Part shown: piece by piece, positions 24,818-31,455 of the stretch
Numbering within the stretch: position 1 is the stretch's first letter
Layout: each line of letters begins with the position of its first letter
DNA from: a virus
Direction: 5' to 3' (one strand)
Length of the DNA: 39,036 bases
Virus record (IMG/VR): IMGVR_UViG_3300031277_000011
Location: 1-39,036 of that record
Notes under the pieces: generated by a model
Seen by the model: the letters and a program-made list of their open reading frames with translations, nothing else
Told to the model about the DNA's origin: nothing
Databases searched by the model: none
Made by a program: the position numbers and the translations under genes

Positions 24818-25049
24818 AATTAAAACCCCTCAGAATTGAAATCACGGCTTCTGAGCTATGATATAATTCAACCCTTTGCGCTGCAAGTATCGCATCACAC
24901 AATTTGCACTTACAAATAACCATCGTGCCATCAAAGTACGGTTCGTCTGCTTTGCAATGATCGCACCCGTTTTTAGAGAAATCATATTTAATACTTTGTA
25001 TTTCTCTGAGAACCCGGGAGATATTATTTACTTTTTCTAGTGTTTCCAT
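24816..25049 (-). CDS. Zinc-binding small regulator-like protein, leaderless (77 aa)
   Basis: A 77-residue product with four cysteines in two close pairs, CDHC (29-32) and CKLC-like residues at about 48-52, forming a likely treble-clef/zinc ribbon; the flanks are helical (METLEKVNNISRVLREIQSI; EAVISILRGFN). No ribosome site is present; ATG 25049 falls six bases after a -10, as with three other genes. It is the only gene between the plus operon and the origin-like region, downstream of a terminator. A role in regulation or in replication control is inferred. Confidence 0.65.
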   Translation of the reverse strand: METLEKVNNISRVLREIQSIKYDFSKNGCDHCKADEPYFDGTMVICKCKLCDAILAAQRVELYHSSEAVISILRGFN

Positions 25050-25055
25050 GCGTTT

Positions 25056-25084
25056 ATATTATTATAGCGTAACGTAAATGTCAA
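25056..25084 (-). promoter_or_regulatory. Promoter, leaderless type, for the 77-residue zinc protein
   Basis: Minus strand TTGACA (25084-25079), 17 bases, TAATAT (25061-25056), six bases, ATG 25049. Sequence and spacing are the same as for the late promoter at 22875-22903, although the intervening 17 bases differ. Confidence 0.75.
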
Positions 25085-25114
25085 TAAAAAAGCCCCCAGC
25101 TTATCCAGGGGCTT
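25085..25114 (-). terminator. Terminator at the left border of the origin-like region
   Basis: AAGCCCC (25090-25096) pairs with GGGGCTT (25108-25114), loop of 11. On the minus strand a run of T follows (25089-25085 complement), so it stops leftward transcription from the replication module just before the 77-residue gene's promoter. A weaker T-rich tail also exists on the plus strand. Confidence 0.75.
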
Positions 25115-25549
25115 AAACTTTTTGTTTTCTCGATGGGAATGGAGTATCAAAAATGTCTCACTTAAATATTAATATCAAAACTTACTAAACTTGTCAATCC
25201 ATAAAATAAATATTTCAAGCCCAATATTTTTGTATGCAATATTTATGCCAATCAACCCTAAAAATGTCTCATGACGGATATGACGCATTTTAACCGTTTT
25301 CCCTATTCCTTCTATATATTATATTTTTAACGTATTTTTTGTTATTTTTTTTATATTTATATTTTAATTTTATATCCGTCATAAGAGTCAGTATAATATA
25401 AATATATAATATCATTAAAAAAGTTCCTGACTCTTACCTGACGCTTCCTGACGCATTCTGACGGATACTTTTTACATACTATATAAAATTTTACTAAACT
25501 TTTTACAATCATGATTATTAAGGAATTATTAATGCGTCAGGATGTGTCA
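25115..25549. other. Candidate replication origin with TGAC iteron-like repeats
   Basis: Gene-free, AT-rich, 435 bases, next to the primase/helicase gene. TGACGGATA occurs at 25272-25280 and 25459-25467 and inverted at 25373-25381. TGACGCAT occurs at 25281-25288 and 25449-25456 and inverted at 25532-25539. CTGACTCTTA (25427-25436) is inverted at 25382-25391. In 25427-25462, CTGAC starts at 25427, 25438, 25448 and 25458, that is every 10-11 bases, one face of the helix. AAAAATGTCTCA repeats at 25149-25160 and 25260-25271. A very AT-rich block (about 25310-25370) separates the clusters and could unwind. I see no coding frame here. Confidence 0.75.
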
Positions 25550-27877
25550 TTAAAAAATTTCTTTAAGGACATATCCCCTTGTGTTTTCAGTACGTTTAAA
25601 CTCTAATCTATCTCGAAAATATGAATATGCAGTTGATTTAAAATCTCTTGAAAATTTAGTATAACTCTTTTGTTTCCTTCCAACATCTCTACACCAATCT
25701 TTGTATTTATCATACAATACTTTTGTTTCGATAAAATCCTGTTCGGATTCAAAGGCGTTTAACTCTAATTCATTAATAAATACATATATAGGGTTATTAA
25801 GCTCTCTGAACTCCTCTCTTACTTCTTCTTCATCATTAATACTAGTAAACTTTTTTTCTTTTAAAAGCCGTCTGTATCCATCATAGGCCCAATTGAATAT
25901 TGCTGGTAACTCTGGAAGTATCTTTTCTGTAATATATGGATCTGCTTCCTTTTCATTGTCAAAAATAGGTTTCTCGCAAAACTTTACAGGAAATTTAATA
26001 AATATTATTCTCCGGTCAAGTCCATGTGATATATCATTGGACCTTAGATAATTATTTGATGCCATTATCATTTTGGCCCTTGATTTAAAAGTAACAAAGT
26101 CTAATCCCTTATAACAAGCATTAATATAATCACCTGTTACTATTTGCTTAAATATCTGTGATGCTTGATTAACTTCCGTATTAGTTTCAGAACTTATATT
26201 AACCATAGAATTAATTAAACTAATCCTTTGAAATGGTTCAGAAAGACAACTCATTTCAATAGCTGTAATATTTTCAAGTCCGCACATATAACTTAATATA
26301 TCTAATAACTTTGACTTACCGTCTGACCCTTCACCCATTAAGATAAAACATTTTTGCAAACTACAATCATTAAATAATACATACCCGAACATCTCTTGAA
26401 TAAGGTTTATCTTTTGCGTATCGTTCATTGTTATATCTTGTAAAAACTTCTGCCATTTATCAGAATATAAAGAAGGAATGTAATTATAATCTAATTGAAT
26501 TGATGTATTATATGACGGATCGTGTTTGATAAATTCTCCTGTCTCTATTAACAATAAACCGTTTTTAAAATTAATAACAGGCTCTTGATTAAATATCTTA
26601 GTTGTAACAGTTTCTATTGATAATAAATTAGTAATTGCATTAACCTTGTTACTTGTAGAATAATAACCTAATTCCTTTTTAATCTTACTTTTGATTTCTT
26701 CCTTTTCTTTTTTCTGCCAGTAACCATCTTGATACTCATAAAAGCCTAACTGTGGATGATATTTTATATTATATTTATTCTTTATTTCTTCTGTTATATA
26801 ATATTCTGTTGGAGGTGATAAAGCTTGTTTCTTAAGTTCGTTCAACCATGCTTTCGGATATTTCTCTTTTACCTTTTCAAATATCAAGACTAAATCAGTC
26901 TTACTAATGAATCTACCTATCTTTTTGATTACTTTTTTAAATTCTGCCTGGTCTTGGGTTTTCTCACAAATATATTGTATTCCATCTATTTTGTTTTGCA
27001 TAAAGTTTAAATGTGAGTTCTTAATATAATATTCGTTTATATCCTTTGCATGCTCTGGAATTGCTACATTAAACTTGATTCTATTACTTAAAAATATACT
27101 TGCCAGTTTTAAATTAAAAGACTGGCCCGCTTCGTCTGCATCAAAACAGATTATAATATCATCATGGTTTTTACATATCTGTATAAGATTCTTTAATTGA
27201 GCTTTTGAAAAATGACCGCCCATACTAGATAATACAGAATAACCCTCTTGATATGCTGATATTGCATCAAACACCCCTTCGGTAATAACTAAAGGCTTAT
27301 TAATATCTAATGTATTAAGGCCCCAAATTATATTTTCATTTAATCCATCTTTTTTGGGTTTAAAATATTTTGGATCTTGATTATTATAAGCTCTACCAAT
27401 CCAGTAAGCTACATAACTATTTTTAAAATATGGTACGATTATACGACCTTTATTATATCCTATTTTAAGTTTATTAATTGTTTCTTCTGTTATTTTTCTG
27501 TCTTGTAAATATGTATAATGTTCTTGTTCTAACTGTTTATGCCATTTCTGAATAGTATTACAAAGATTTTGTGTATAGTCTTTCCAGATTTCATATTCTT
27601 GCGTATTGGAAGATATATTTAATAAAAACTTTAATTCTTTTAATGCTCCTGCCTTATCGCCACCATGATTAACTTGGGCAGATAAGTCAATCACGTCACC
27701 ACCTTTAAGAGTTTTATAATCATACCAGCAATCATCATTAATAACTAAACAGGTCTTGTTAGAGCCTTTATCTAAAGAATAAGTCCTATCACCTGACTTG
27801 TTAATATCCCAGCCTAATTGCTTTGCGTATTGTATGCATGTAATTTGATTTTTTATTTCTTGAAAAATGTCAGACAT
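25550..27877 (-). CDS. Primase-helicase: TOPRIM plus SF3 (D5-like) helicase (775 aa)
   Basis: The main replication enzyme. Residues 1-90 look like a degenerate CHC2 region (DYKTLKGGDVIDLSAQVNHG) without the full zinc set. About 195-280 is a TOPRIM domain: VITEGVFDAISAYQEG and IIICFDADEAGQS. About 440-670 is an SF3 helicase: a D5-N-like segment ending in CFILMGEGSDGKSKLLDILS (Walker A GEGSDGKS, near 515), an acidic strand with INSMVNISSET, then KMIMASNNYLRSND and GLDRRIIFIKFP, the arginine-finger region. It should prime and unwind phage DNA. No polymerase gene is present, so host polymerase probably extends. A promoter and structured leader precede the gene. Confidence 0.88.
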   Translation of the reverse strand: MSDIFQEIKNQITCIQYAKQLGWDINKSGDRTYSLDKGSNKTCLVINDDCWYDYKTLKGGDVIDLSAQVNHGGDKAGALKELKFLLNISSNTQEYEIWKDYTQNLCNTIQKWHKQLEQEHYTYLQDRKITEETINKLKIGYNKGRIIVPYFKNSYVAYWIGRAYNNQDPKYFKPKKDGLNENIIWGLNTLDINKPLVITEGVFDAISAYQEGYSVLSSMGGHFSKAQLKNLIQICKNHDDIIICFDADEAGQSFNLKLASIFLSNRIKFNVAIPEHAKDINEYYIKNSHLNFMQNKIDGIQYICEKTQDQAEFKKVIKKIGRFISKTDLVLIFEKVKEKYPKAWLNELKKQALSPPTEYYITEEIKNKYNIKYHPQLGFYEYQDGYWQKKEKEEIKSKIKKELGYYSTSNKVNAITNLLSIETVTTKIFNQEPVINFKNGLLLIETGEFIKHDPSYNTSIQLDYNYIPSLYSDKWQKFLQDITMNDTQKINLIQEMFGYVLFNDCSLQKCFILMGEGSDGKSKLLDILSYMCGLENITAIEMSCLSEPFQRISLINSMVNISSETNTEVNQASQIFKQIVTGDYINACYKGLDFVTFKSRAKMIMASNNYLRSNDISHGLDRRIIFIKFPVKFCEKPIFDNEKEADPYITEKILPELPAIFNWAYDGYRRLLKEKKFTSINDEEEVREEFRELNNPIYVFINELELNAFESEQDFIETKVLYDKYKDWCRDVGRKQKSYTKFSRDFKSTAYSYFRDRLEFKRTENTRGYVLKEIF

Positions 27878-27903
27878 AATTCCACCACCAGAATATAGGG
27901 ACA

Positions 27904-27988
27904 GTGATAGCCTATGTGGGATAGGATACTATCACCGCCCCATTAGTGCAACGTTGCTATAATTAATTTATTTTGATTTTCCCACATA
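27904..27988 (-). promoter_or_regulatory. Structured leader of the primase gene with alternative pairings
   Basis: A local hairpin joins GTGATAG (27904-27910) to CTATCAC (27929-27935), and CCTAT (27911-27915) to ATAGG (27921-27925), loop GTGGG. TATGTGGG (27913-27920) also forms an eight-base inverted repeat with CCCACATA (27981-27988). A ten-base palindrome GCAACGTTGC sits at 27948-27957. The local and long pairings exclude each other, as in a leader switch; they could instead be two protein-binding sites. Confidence 0.5.
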
Positions 27989-27995
27989 TATTAAG

Positions 27996-28023
27996 ATAAT
28001 ACCCTTGTTTAATCCAATGTCAA
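27996..28023 (-). promoter_or_regulatory. Promoter for the primase-helicase gene
   Basis: Minus strand TTGACA (28023-28018), 16 bases, TATTAT (28001-27996), inside the last codons of the 62-residue gene. It yields a leader of about 110 bases ahead of ATG 27877, whose GGTGG ribosome site stands close by. It would uncouple primase from the upstream operon. Confidence 0.65.
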
Positions 28024-28197
28024 ACGATATAATTTATACTTCTTTTGTGCTAAGAAATTAAACGCTTGATACTGTTTGTTGAATGTAACTCTGATAGTTT
28101 CCCCTGTATGGTCTTTACGCTCTATAACTGTTTTGTCTTTAATCGGAAACATTACAACATCGTACTTATTATTAGTATAATATCTTGTTATAGACAT
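28009..28197 (-). CDS. Small hypothetical protein (62 aa)
   Basis: A 62-residue product, MSITRYYTNNKYDVVMFPIK ... ending KKYKLYRLTLD. Alternating hydrophobic and charged strands (TVIERKDHTGETIRVTFNKQ) suggest a small beta-barrel or Tudor-like fold. It overlaps the stop of the dimer-glycosylase gene and hosts the next promoter. Not recognised. Confidence 0.55.
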   Translation of the reverse strand: MSITRYYTNNKYDVVMFPIKDKTVIERKDHTGETIRVTFNKQYQAFNFLAQKKYKLYRLTLD

Positions 28198-28492
28198 CTA
28201 AACACTCCTTGCATTTATCAAAACTATTCATTAGTTCTTTTTCTTTTTCTGTAAGATAATTTATATCAGGTTGTTCATAAGAACTATTGTGGTTATATCC
28301 TCTTGAAAGCATTTCTTTTGAAAGTAAATCATGGCGTTGTTTCATTTGTGATGGTTTAATTTGTCCTAACTGTATTCGTTTATTCATGTTATGTTTTTTT
28401 ATAAAATTATGTCTGAATTTATGAATTTCTCCATGTTCGCCTAGTAAGTGTTTTCTACACATAGTTTTTGGATCATTATTAAACATTCTCAC
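28172..28492 (-). CDS. Pyrimidine-dimer DNA glycosylase, DenV-type (106 aa)
   Basis: Repairs UV damage at pyrimidine dimers. The N-terminus MRMFNNDPKTMCRKHLLGEH followed by GEIHKF fits the endonuclease-V/pyrimidine-dimer glycosylase family (T4 DenV type); Glu in GEHGE is the likely catalytic acid, and the N-terminal amine region is the expected nucleophile site. MKQRHDLLSKEMLSRGYNHN continues the family pattern. The start is GTG at 28492, one base shared with the VRR-NUC stop, and the RMF start fits the family better than the ATG two codons later. It is 106 residues, shorter than T4 DenV (138). Its place in the replication operon suits repair of incoming DNA. Confidence 0.75.
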   Translation of the reverse strand: MRMFNNDPKTMCRKHLLGEHGEIHKFRHNFIKKHNMNKRIQLGQIKPSQMKQRHDLLSKEMLSRGYNHNSSYEQPDINYLTEKEKELMNSFDKCKECLDVYNKILY

Positions 28493-28824
28493 TATAGATA
28501 ATCCTTTATTATTTCTATTGCTTGTTCGTGTCCATAAGCAAGTTTATATAAATAACCTTTGCTAGTTGCTATTGCTTCAAAGTCCTTTTGTGCTTTTGAT
28601 TGTTTACCTTTTGTTGTTTTCATCTCAATAAATAAAGCATGATAGTTTTTTCTAGCCTCAAATATCATTAAATCAGGTGTTCCTACTAAATAACCACAAG
28701 CAGTTAGGTTTGCACCTTTATGCTTAGGTAGTTTTAATCCTGCTATAGAAGAAGTAAATAACACATCGGGATATTCTTCTCTTAAGAATGTTGCTGTTTT
28801 AAACTGTTCGTGTTGTTCGCTCAT
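28492..28824 (-). CDS. VRR-NUC nuclease (PD-(D/E)xK type, 110 aa)
   Basis: A 110-residue nuclease. Motifs: KLPKHKGANLTACGYLVGTP then DLMIF (the PD motif) and LFIEMKTTKGKQSKAQKDF (E-x-K with a following helix). This order is that of standalone phage VRR-NUC nucleases, proposed to resolve branched DNA. Its start overlaps the 63-residue gene by four bases. With the RecA-like ATPase and SSB-like protein, it suggests a recombination-dependent replication module. Confidence 0.85.
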   Translation of the reverse strand: MSEQHEQFKTATFLREEYPDVLFTSSIAGLKLPKHKGANLTACGYLVGTPDLMIFEARKNYHALFIEMKTTKGKQSKAQKDFEAIATSKGYLYKLAYGHEQAIEIIKDYL

Positions 28825-29012
28825 CTAAATAATCCCTGATACATTATTGTTTGAATATGTTTTTTTATTTCTGATTTGCTGTAATCGTTGCTGTAGAGTA
28901 TATTTTCAATATACTTATAATCGTCTTTAATAACTTGAGCAAGCTTTTTGCCTTTGTGTTTTCCCTTGGTAAATATATAGTTTTCGGCTTGCTCAAGTTT
29001 ATTAATGTTCAT
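28821..29012 (-). CDS. Small protein with GKHKGKKL motif (DUF3820-like, 63 aa)
   Basis: A 63-residue product, MNINKLEQAENYIFTKGKHK then GKKLAQVIKDDYKYIENILY. The FxxGKHKGKxLxxVxxxDxxYI pattern is that of the small DUF3820/exonuclease-X C-terminal type domain, found in phage and nuclease proteins and thought to bind DNA. It sits between the SSB-like gene and VRR-NUC gene in the replication operon. It may be a DNA-binding adaptor; role inferred. Confidence 0.6.
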   Translation of the reverse strand: MNINKLEQAENYIFTKGKHKGKKLAQVIKDDYKYIENILYSNDYSKSEIKKHIQTIMYQGLFR

Positions 29013-29013
29013 T

Positions 29014-29484
29014 TTAGAACGGTATATCTTCGTTTGTTTTATTATTCATTATCTTTTTTATTTCTGGTTGTTTACCTTCAACCCATTCTGGTAATTCCTT
29101 TGCATCTTCTTTACTAATAAAATATTTAATTTTAGCATTTAGGTTGCCGTTATATTCTTCATGAACAACCATTCCAGCCCCAACTTTACCAAGCCATACT
29201 TCAAGATTTTTAAAGTTATCCTTTGTAATACCGTCAAAGCTCTTAAAGATATAAGACAGCTTAGTATGTGTGTATTTACGTTTTGCAGGGTCTTTAAAGA
29301 ATACTATATAATGGAATAGCTTGCTTTTCTCTCCAGACACATCAAAAACAATCTTATACATTGGATCGTCTGCTTTGCTTTCCTCTAATGTAATGTTATC
29401 AACCCTGATCCTATGTGATCCTGCCGGTATTGGTTTATAGCTAATTTCCTCTACTTGCGTTTCGTCAAATTCAAATTCAATCAT
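29014..29484 (-). CDS. SSB-like protein, DUF669 family-like (156 aa)
   Basis: A 156-residue product that fits phage single-strand-binding-like proteins of the DUF669 type: GSHRIRVDNITLEESK, YKIVFDVSGEKSKLFHYIVF, YTHTKLSYIFKSFDGI, NLEVWLGKVGAGMVVHEEYN. The C-terminus NEDIPF resembles the acidic tip of SSBs that recruits partners. It starts at ATG 29484, four bases overlapping the zinc-ribbon gene, and follows the RecA-like ATPase, the usual gene order. It coats single-stranded DNA in replication/recombination. Confidence 0.8.
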   Translation of the reverse strand: MIEFEFDETQVEEISYKPIPAGSHRIRVDNITLEESKADDPMYKIVFDVSGEKSKLFHYIVFFKDPAKRKYTHTKLSYIFKSFDGITKDNFKNLEVWLGKVGAGMVVHEEYNGNLNAKIKYFISKEDAKELPEWVEGKQPEIKKIMNNKTNEDIPF

Positions 29485-29603
29485 AATTCTTCTCCTTTAT
29501 ATAGTATTAAATCTCCACTGCCACATTGGGGGCAGATTCCATTTTCTGCGTTTTCTGCGTTTTCTCCTTTATAACAACAATCATTGCATTCATAGTATGT
29601 CAT
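29481..29603 (-). CDS. Zinc-ribbon micro-protein (40 aa)
   Basis: A 40-residue product, MTYYECNDCCYKGENAENAE then NGICPQCGSGDLILYKGEEL. Cysteines at CNDC and CPQC form a zinc ribbon. The ENAENAEN string comes from a nine-base tandem repeat. ATG 29603 has GGAGTGGAGG upstream; the TGA stop overlaps the SSB-like start (ATGA). It is likely real by phasing. A nucleic-acid or partner contact is possible. Confidence 0.7.
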   Translation of the reverse strand: MTYYECNDCCYKGENAENAENGICPQCGSGDLILYKGEEL

Positions 29604-29624
29604 AATAAATCCTCCACTCCTTTT

Positions 29625-30293
29625 TTATAAAATTAAATCTTCTACTTTACAATAAATACGCTTATCGTACCTATCTTTTGCGTCAATTTCTTCTGTTTTG
29701 TCAAGCCGGATATATCTTTCTCCTGCTGTTTCTTCTTTTTCTGAAATTTCTACATGACCAACTAAGCCACAAATACCCATAATATATTCTGGGGTTTTTC
29801 CAGAAAGTAAAGGCATAACTCTATTAAATTTAGTTCCGTTCTTTTTAATTATTTCCTCTTTTCTCTCCCATGCTGTAATTATAATATTAGCTGGCAAATC
29901 AATTAGTCTATTAAAATAATCAGCAAGTTTAAAACCAGTTCTACTATAATGTAGCATTTCAGGTGCTCCGTCATTCCTTCCACTTCTACCATACAATGTA
30001 AGCATTTTCTTTTCTAATGTAGAAATACTGTCAAGACAAATGTTATCATAAGGGCATTTTTTTTCTAAATCTTCAAAAACATTCTTTAGGTCACTTAGAT
30101 CTTTTTCAAGTGTCCAGATTTCTATGTTTTTATTTTTTTTATCAAGAACATAAGCCCCTTCGTCAACATCTATAATTAACGTTTTTCCTTTCAGCTTTCC
30201 TATAGCTGTTGTTTTTCCCGTTCCGGGAGAACCGTATAACAAAATAACTTTCTTTTTATCCTTTATATCAGATAAGTTGAATTTTTTAACCAT
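29625..30293 (-). CDS. RecA-like ATPase, AAA_24/Sak4-type (222 aa)
   Basis: A 222-residue ATPase: Walker A GSPGTGKTT (about residues 21-29), Walker B NICLDSIS (about 85-92), and downstream strand IIITAWERKEE with GTKFNRVMPLLSGKTPEYIM, typical of the AAA_24/Sak4 group of phage recombinases that act with SSB. The start is ATG 30293 behind AAAGGAGTTGAGGG. It lies just after the small regulator and before the SSB-like gene. It likely anneals or pairs single strands to restart replication. Confidence 0.85.
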   Translation of the reverse strand: MVKKFNLSDIKDKKKVILLYGSPGTGKTTAIGKLKGKTLIIDVDEGAYVLDKKNKNIEIWTLEKDLSDLKNVFEDLEKKCPYDNICLDSISTLEKKMLTLYGRSGRNDGAPEMLHYSRTGFKLADYFNRLIDLPANIIITAWERKEEIIKKNGTKFNRVMPLLSGKTPEYIMGICGLVGHVEISEKEETAGERYIRLDKTEEIDAKDRYDKRIYCKVEDLIL

Positions 30294-30296
30294 CCC

Positions 30297-30458
30297 TCAA
30301 CTCCTCTTTTCATCATTTAAAAACAAGTCTACAAGATATTCTAAAACATCTTGCTGTTTATGTCCTTGTCTTTTACATTTTTGTTTAAGTAACCTCTTTT
30401 TAGTTTTAGGTAGCCTAAAACTAATACCAACTTTTTTTTCTTTTTTGAGTATCTTCAT
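30297..30458 (-). CDS. Small basic ribbon-helix-helix-like regulator, leaderless (53 aa)
   Basis: MKILKKEKKVGISFRLPKTK ... then QQDVLEYLVDLFLNDEKRS: a basic strand (VGISFRLPKTK) followed by helices fits the ribbon-helix-helix type. The chosen start ATG 30458 lies six bases behind a -10 (TATAAA), like other leaderless genes here; an upstream ATG at 30485 and a TTG at 30497 are less well placed. The gene heads the replication module. An auto-regulatory repressor role is inferred. Confidence 0.65.
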   Translation of the reverse strand: MKILKKEKKVGISFRLPKTKKRLLKQKCKRQGHKQQDVLEYLVDLFLNDEKRS

Positions 30459-30464
30459 ATTTAC

Positions 30465-30493
30465 TTTATATATAGATAAATTCATAAATGCAA
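30465..30493 (-). promoter_or_regulatory. Replication-module promoter, leaderless type
   Basis: Minus strand TTGCAT (30493-30488), 17 bases, TATAAA (30470-30465), six bases to ATG 30458. The -35 is weaker than in the other two minus examples, but the geometry is identical. It would drive the regulator and the genes down to primase. Confidence 0.6.
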
Positions 30494-30527
30494 GCAAAAA
30501 TAATATTTTTTTTTATATAAAAAAAGA

Positions 30528-30556
30528 TTGCAATATATTGTTTTATAATTTAATAT
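30528..30556 (+). promoter_or_regulatory. Promoter for the accessory plus-strand gene run
   Basis: TTGCAA (30528-30533), 17 bases, TAATAT (30551-30556), about 30 bases before ATG 30588. This is the only convincing start signal for the long run of plus genes, and it lies 35 bases from the opposing leftward promoter, in a very AT-rich spot, so the two may be co-regulated. Confidence 0.65.
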
Positions 30557-30587
30557 GTTTTTATAAAATTTAAACATGGGGGTGTTT

Positions 30588-30869
30588 ATGAGTATGATGG
30601 ATTCTATTTACAGGTTACAGGTGGTTGTTACAGATACAACAGTTTACGACACTACATTATATGACACATACGAACAGATGGTTCAGTTATATTGTAGTAA
30701 TTGTTCACACGATACGTTTGAACATATAGGCAAATTGAGAGGTATTAACGTGTATAAATGTAGAAGATGCGGTAAGAACAAAACAACAGATAGTGACGTA
30801 ATGTCTACTAAAATTAAAGATGATTGTTGCGTAGAAGTTGCAAATTACAAGCAGCACGATATTTTATAA
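30588..30869 (+). CDS. Zinc-ribbon protein (93 aa)
   Basis: I chose ATG 30588, three bases after GGGGGTG, in place of an ATG 12 bases upstream that would lack a ribosome site. The product has CSNC (about 36-39) and CRRC (about 58-61), a CxxC...CxxC zinc ribbon, and many Thr/Asp/Tyr residues (TVYDTTLYDTYEQMVQLY). First of the plus run. Nucleic-acid binding is plausible but not shown. Confidence 0.65.
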   Translation: MSMMDSIYRLQVVVTDTTVYDTTLYDTYEQMVQLYCSNCSHDTFEHIGKLRGINVYKCRRCGKNKTTDSDVMSTKIKDDCCVEVANYKQHDIL

Positions 30870-30882
30870 AAGGGGGTGAGCG

Positions 30883-31452
30883 GTGAATAGCAAATGTTTA
30901 GAATGCCAAAAAGAAATTGATTTATCCGGGTGTAAGTTTGAGATGAAAGATTCGGAACCGGTTATTAATAACGGCAAGATAATCGCTGTGTATACAGCTA
31001 ACGGGGTTATCTGCCGTAAGTGCTACAAACATCTATTGCTAGTAAATATTTATAAAGCTATTGATATGTTTACCCATTATAAAACGCTATGGTCTAATGG
31101 TTCGGCAAAGGCGATGGAAAATAGTATCGCTAATATAGTAAATAACGCAATGAACTATTACAGATTAGAAGGCAAAAAGGTTATTAAAGTTAATTCTGCA
31201 ATAGAATTTACTCACGACAAAATAAAACAAGAGTATGTCTACCGTTATTGGTTTTTTGGAAAAGTATTTGTCTCTACAATTTTTCTTGGGATAGATCATA
31301 ATTTTGGAGGTGGGAAACCATTAGTTTTTGAAACTATGATCTTTGGCGGTAAACACGATCTGTATCAAGAAAGATATTCAACTTATGAAGAAGCTATCGA
31401 AGGTCATAAAAGAGCTGTATTATTAGCTAAAGGTAAAATAAAAGGAGAATAA
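30883..31452 (+). CDS. Zinc-finger-like hypothetical (189 aa)
   Basis: Starts at GTG 30883 with GGGGGTG upstream. The 189-residue product has CLEC (5-8) and CRKC (46-49), a split CxxC pair with a loop, then a mostly helical region (IYKAIDMFTHYKTLW; SANIVNNAMNYYRLEG-like) and a beta C-terminal part with FGGGKPLVFETMIFGGKHD. Not recognised. A zinc-dependent nucleic-acid binder is a reasonable guess. Confidence 0.6.
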   Translation: MNSKCLECQKEIDLSGCKFEMKDSEPVINNGKIIAVYTANGVICRKCYKHLLLVNIYKAIDMFTHYKTLWSNGSAKAMENSIANIVNNAMNYYRLEGKKVIKVNSAIEFTHDKIKQEYVYRYWFFGKVFVSTIFLGIDHNFGGGKPLVFETMIFGGKHDLYQERYSTYEEAIEGHKRAVLLAKGKIKGE

Positions 31453-31455
31453 ACA

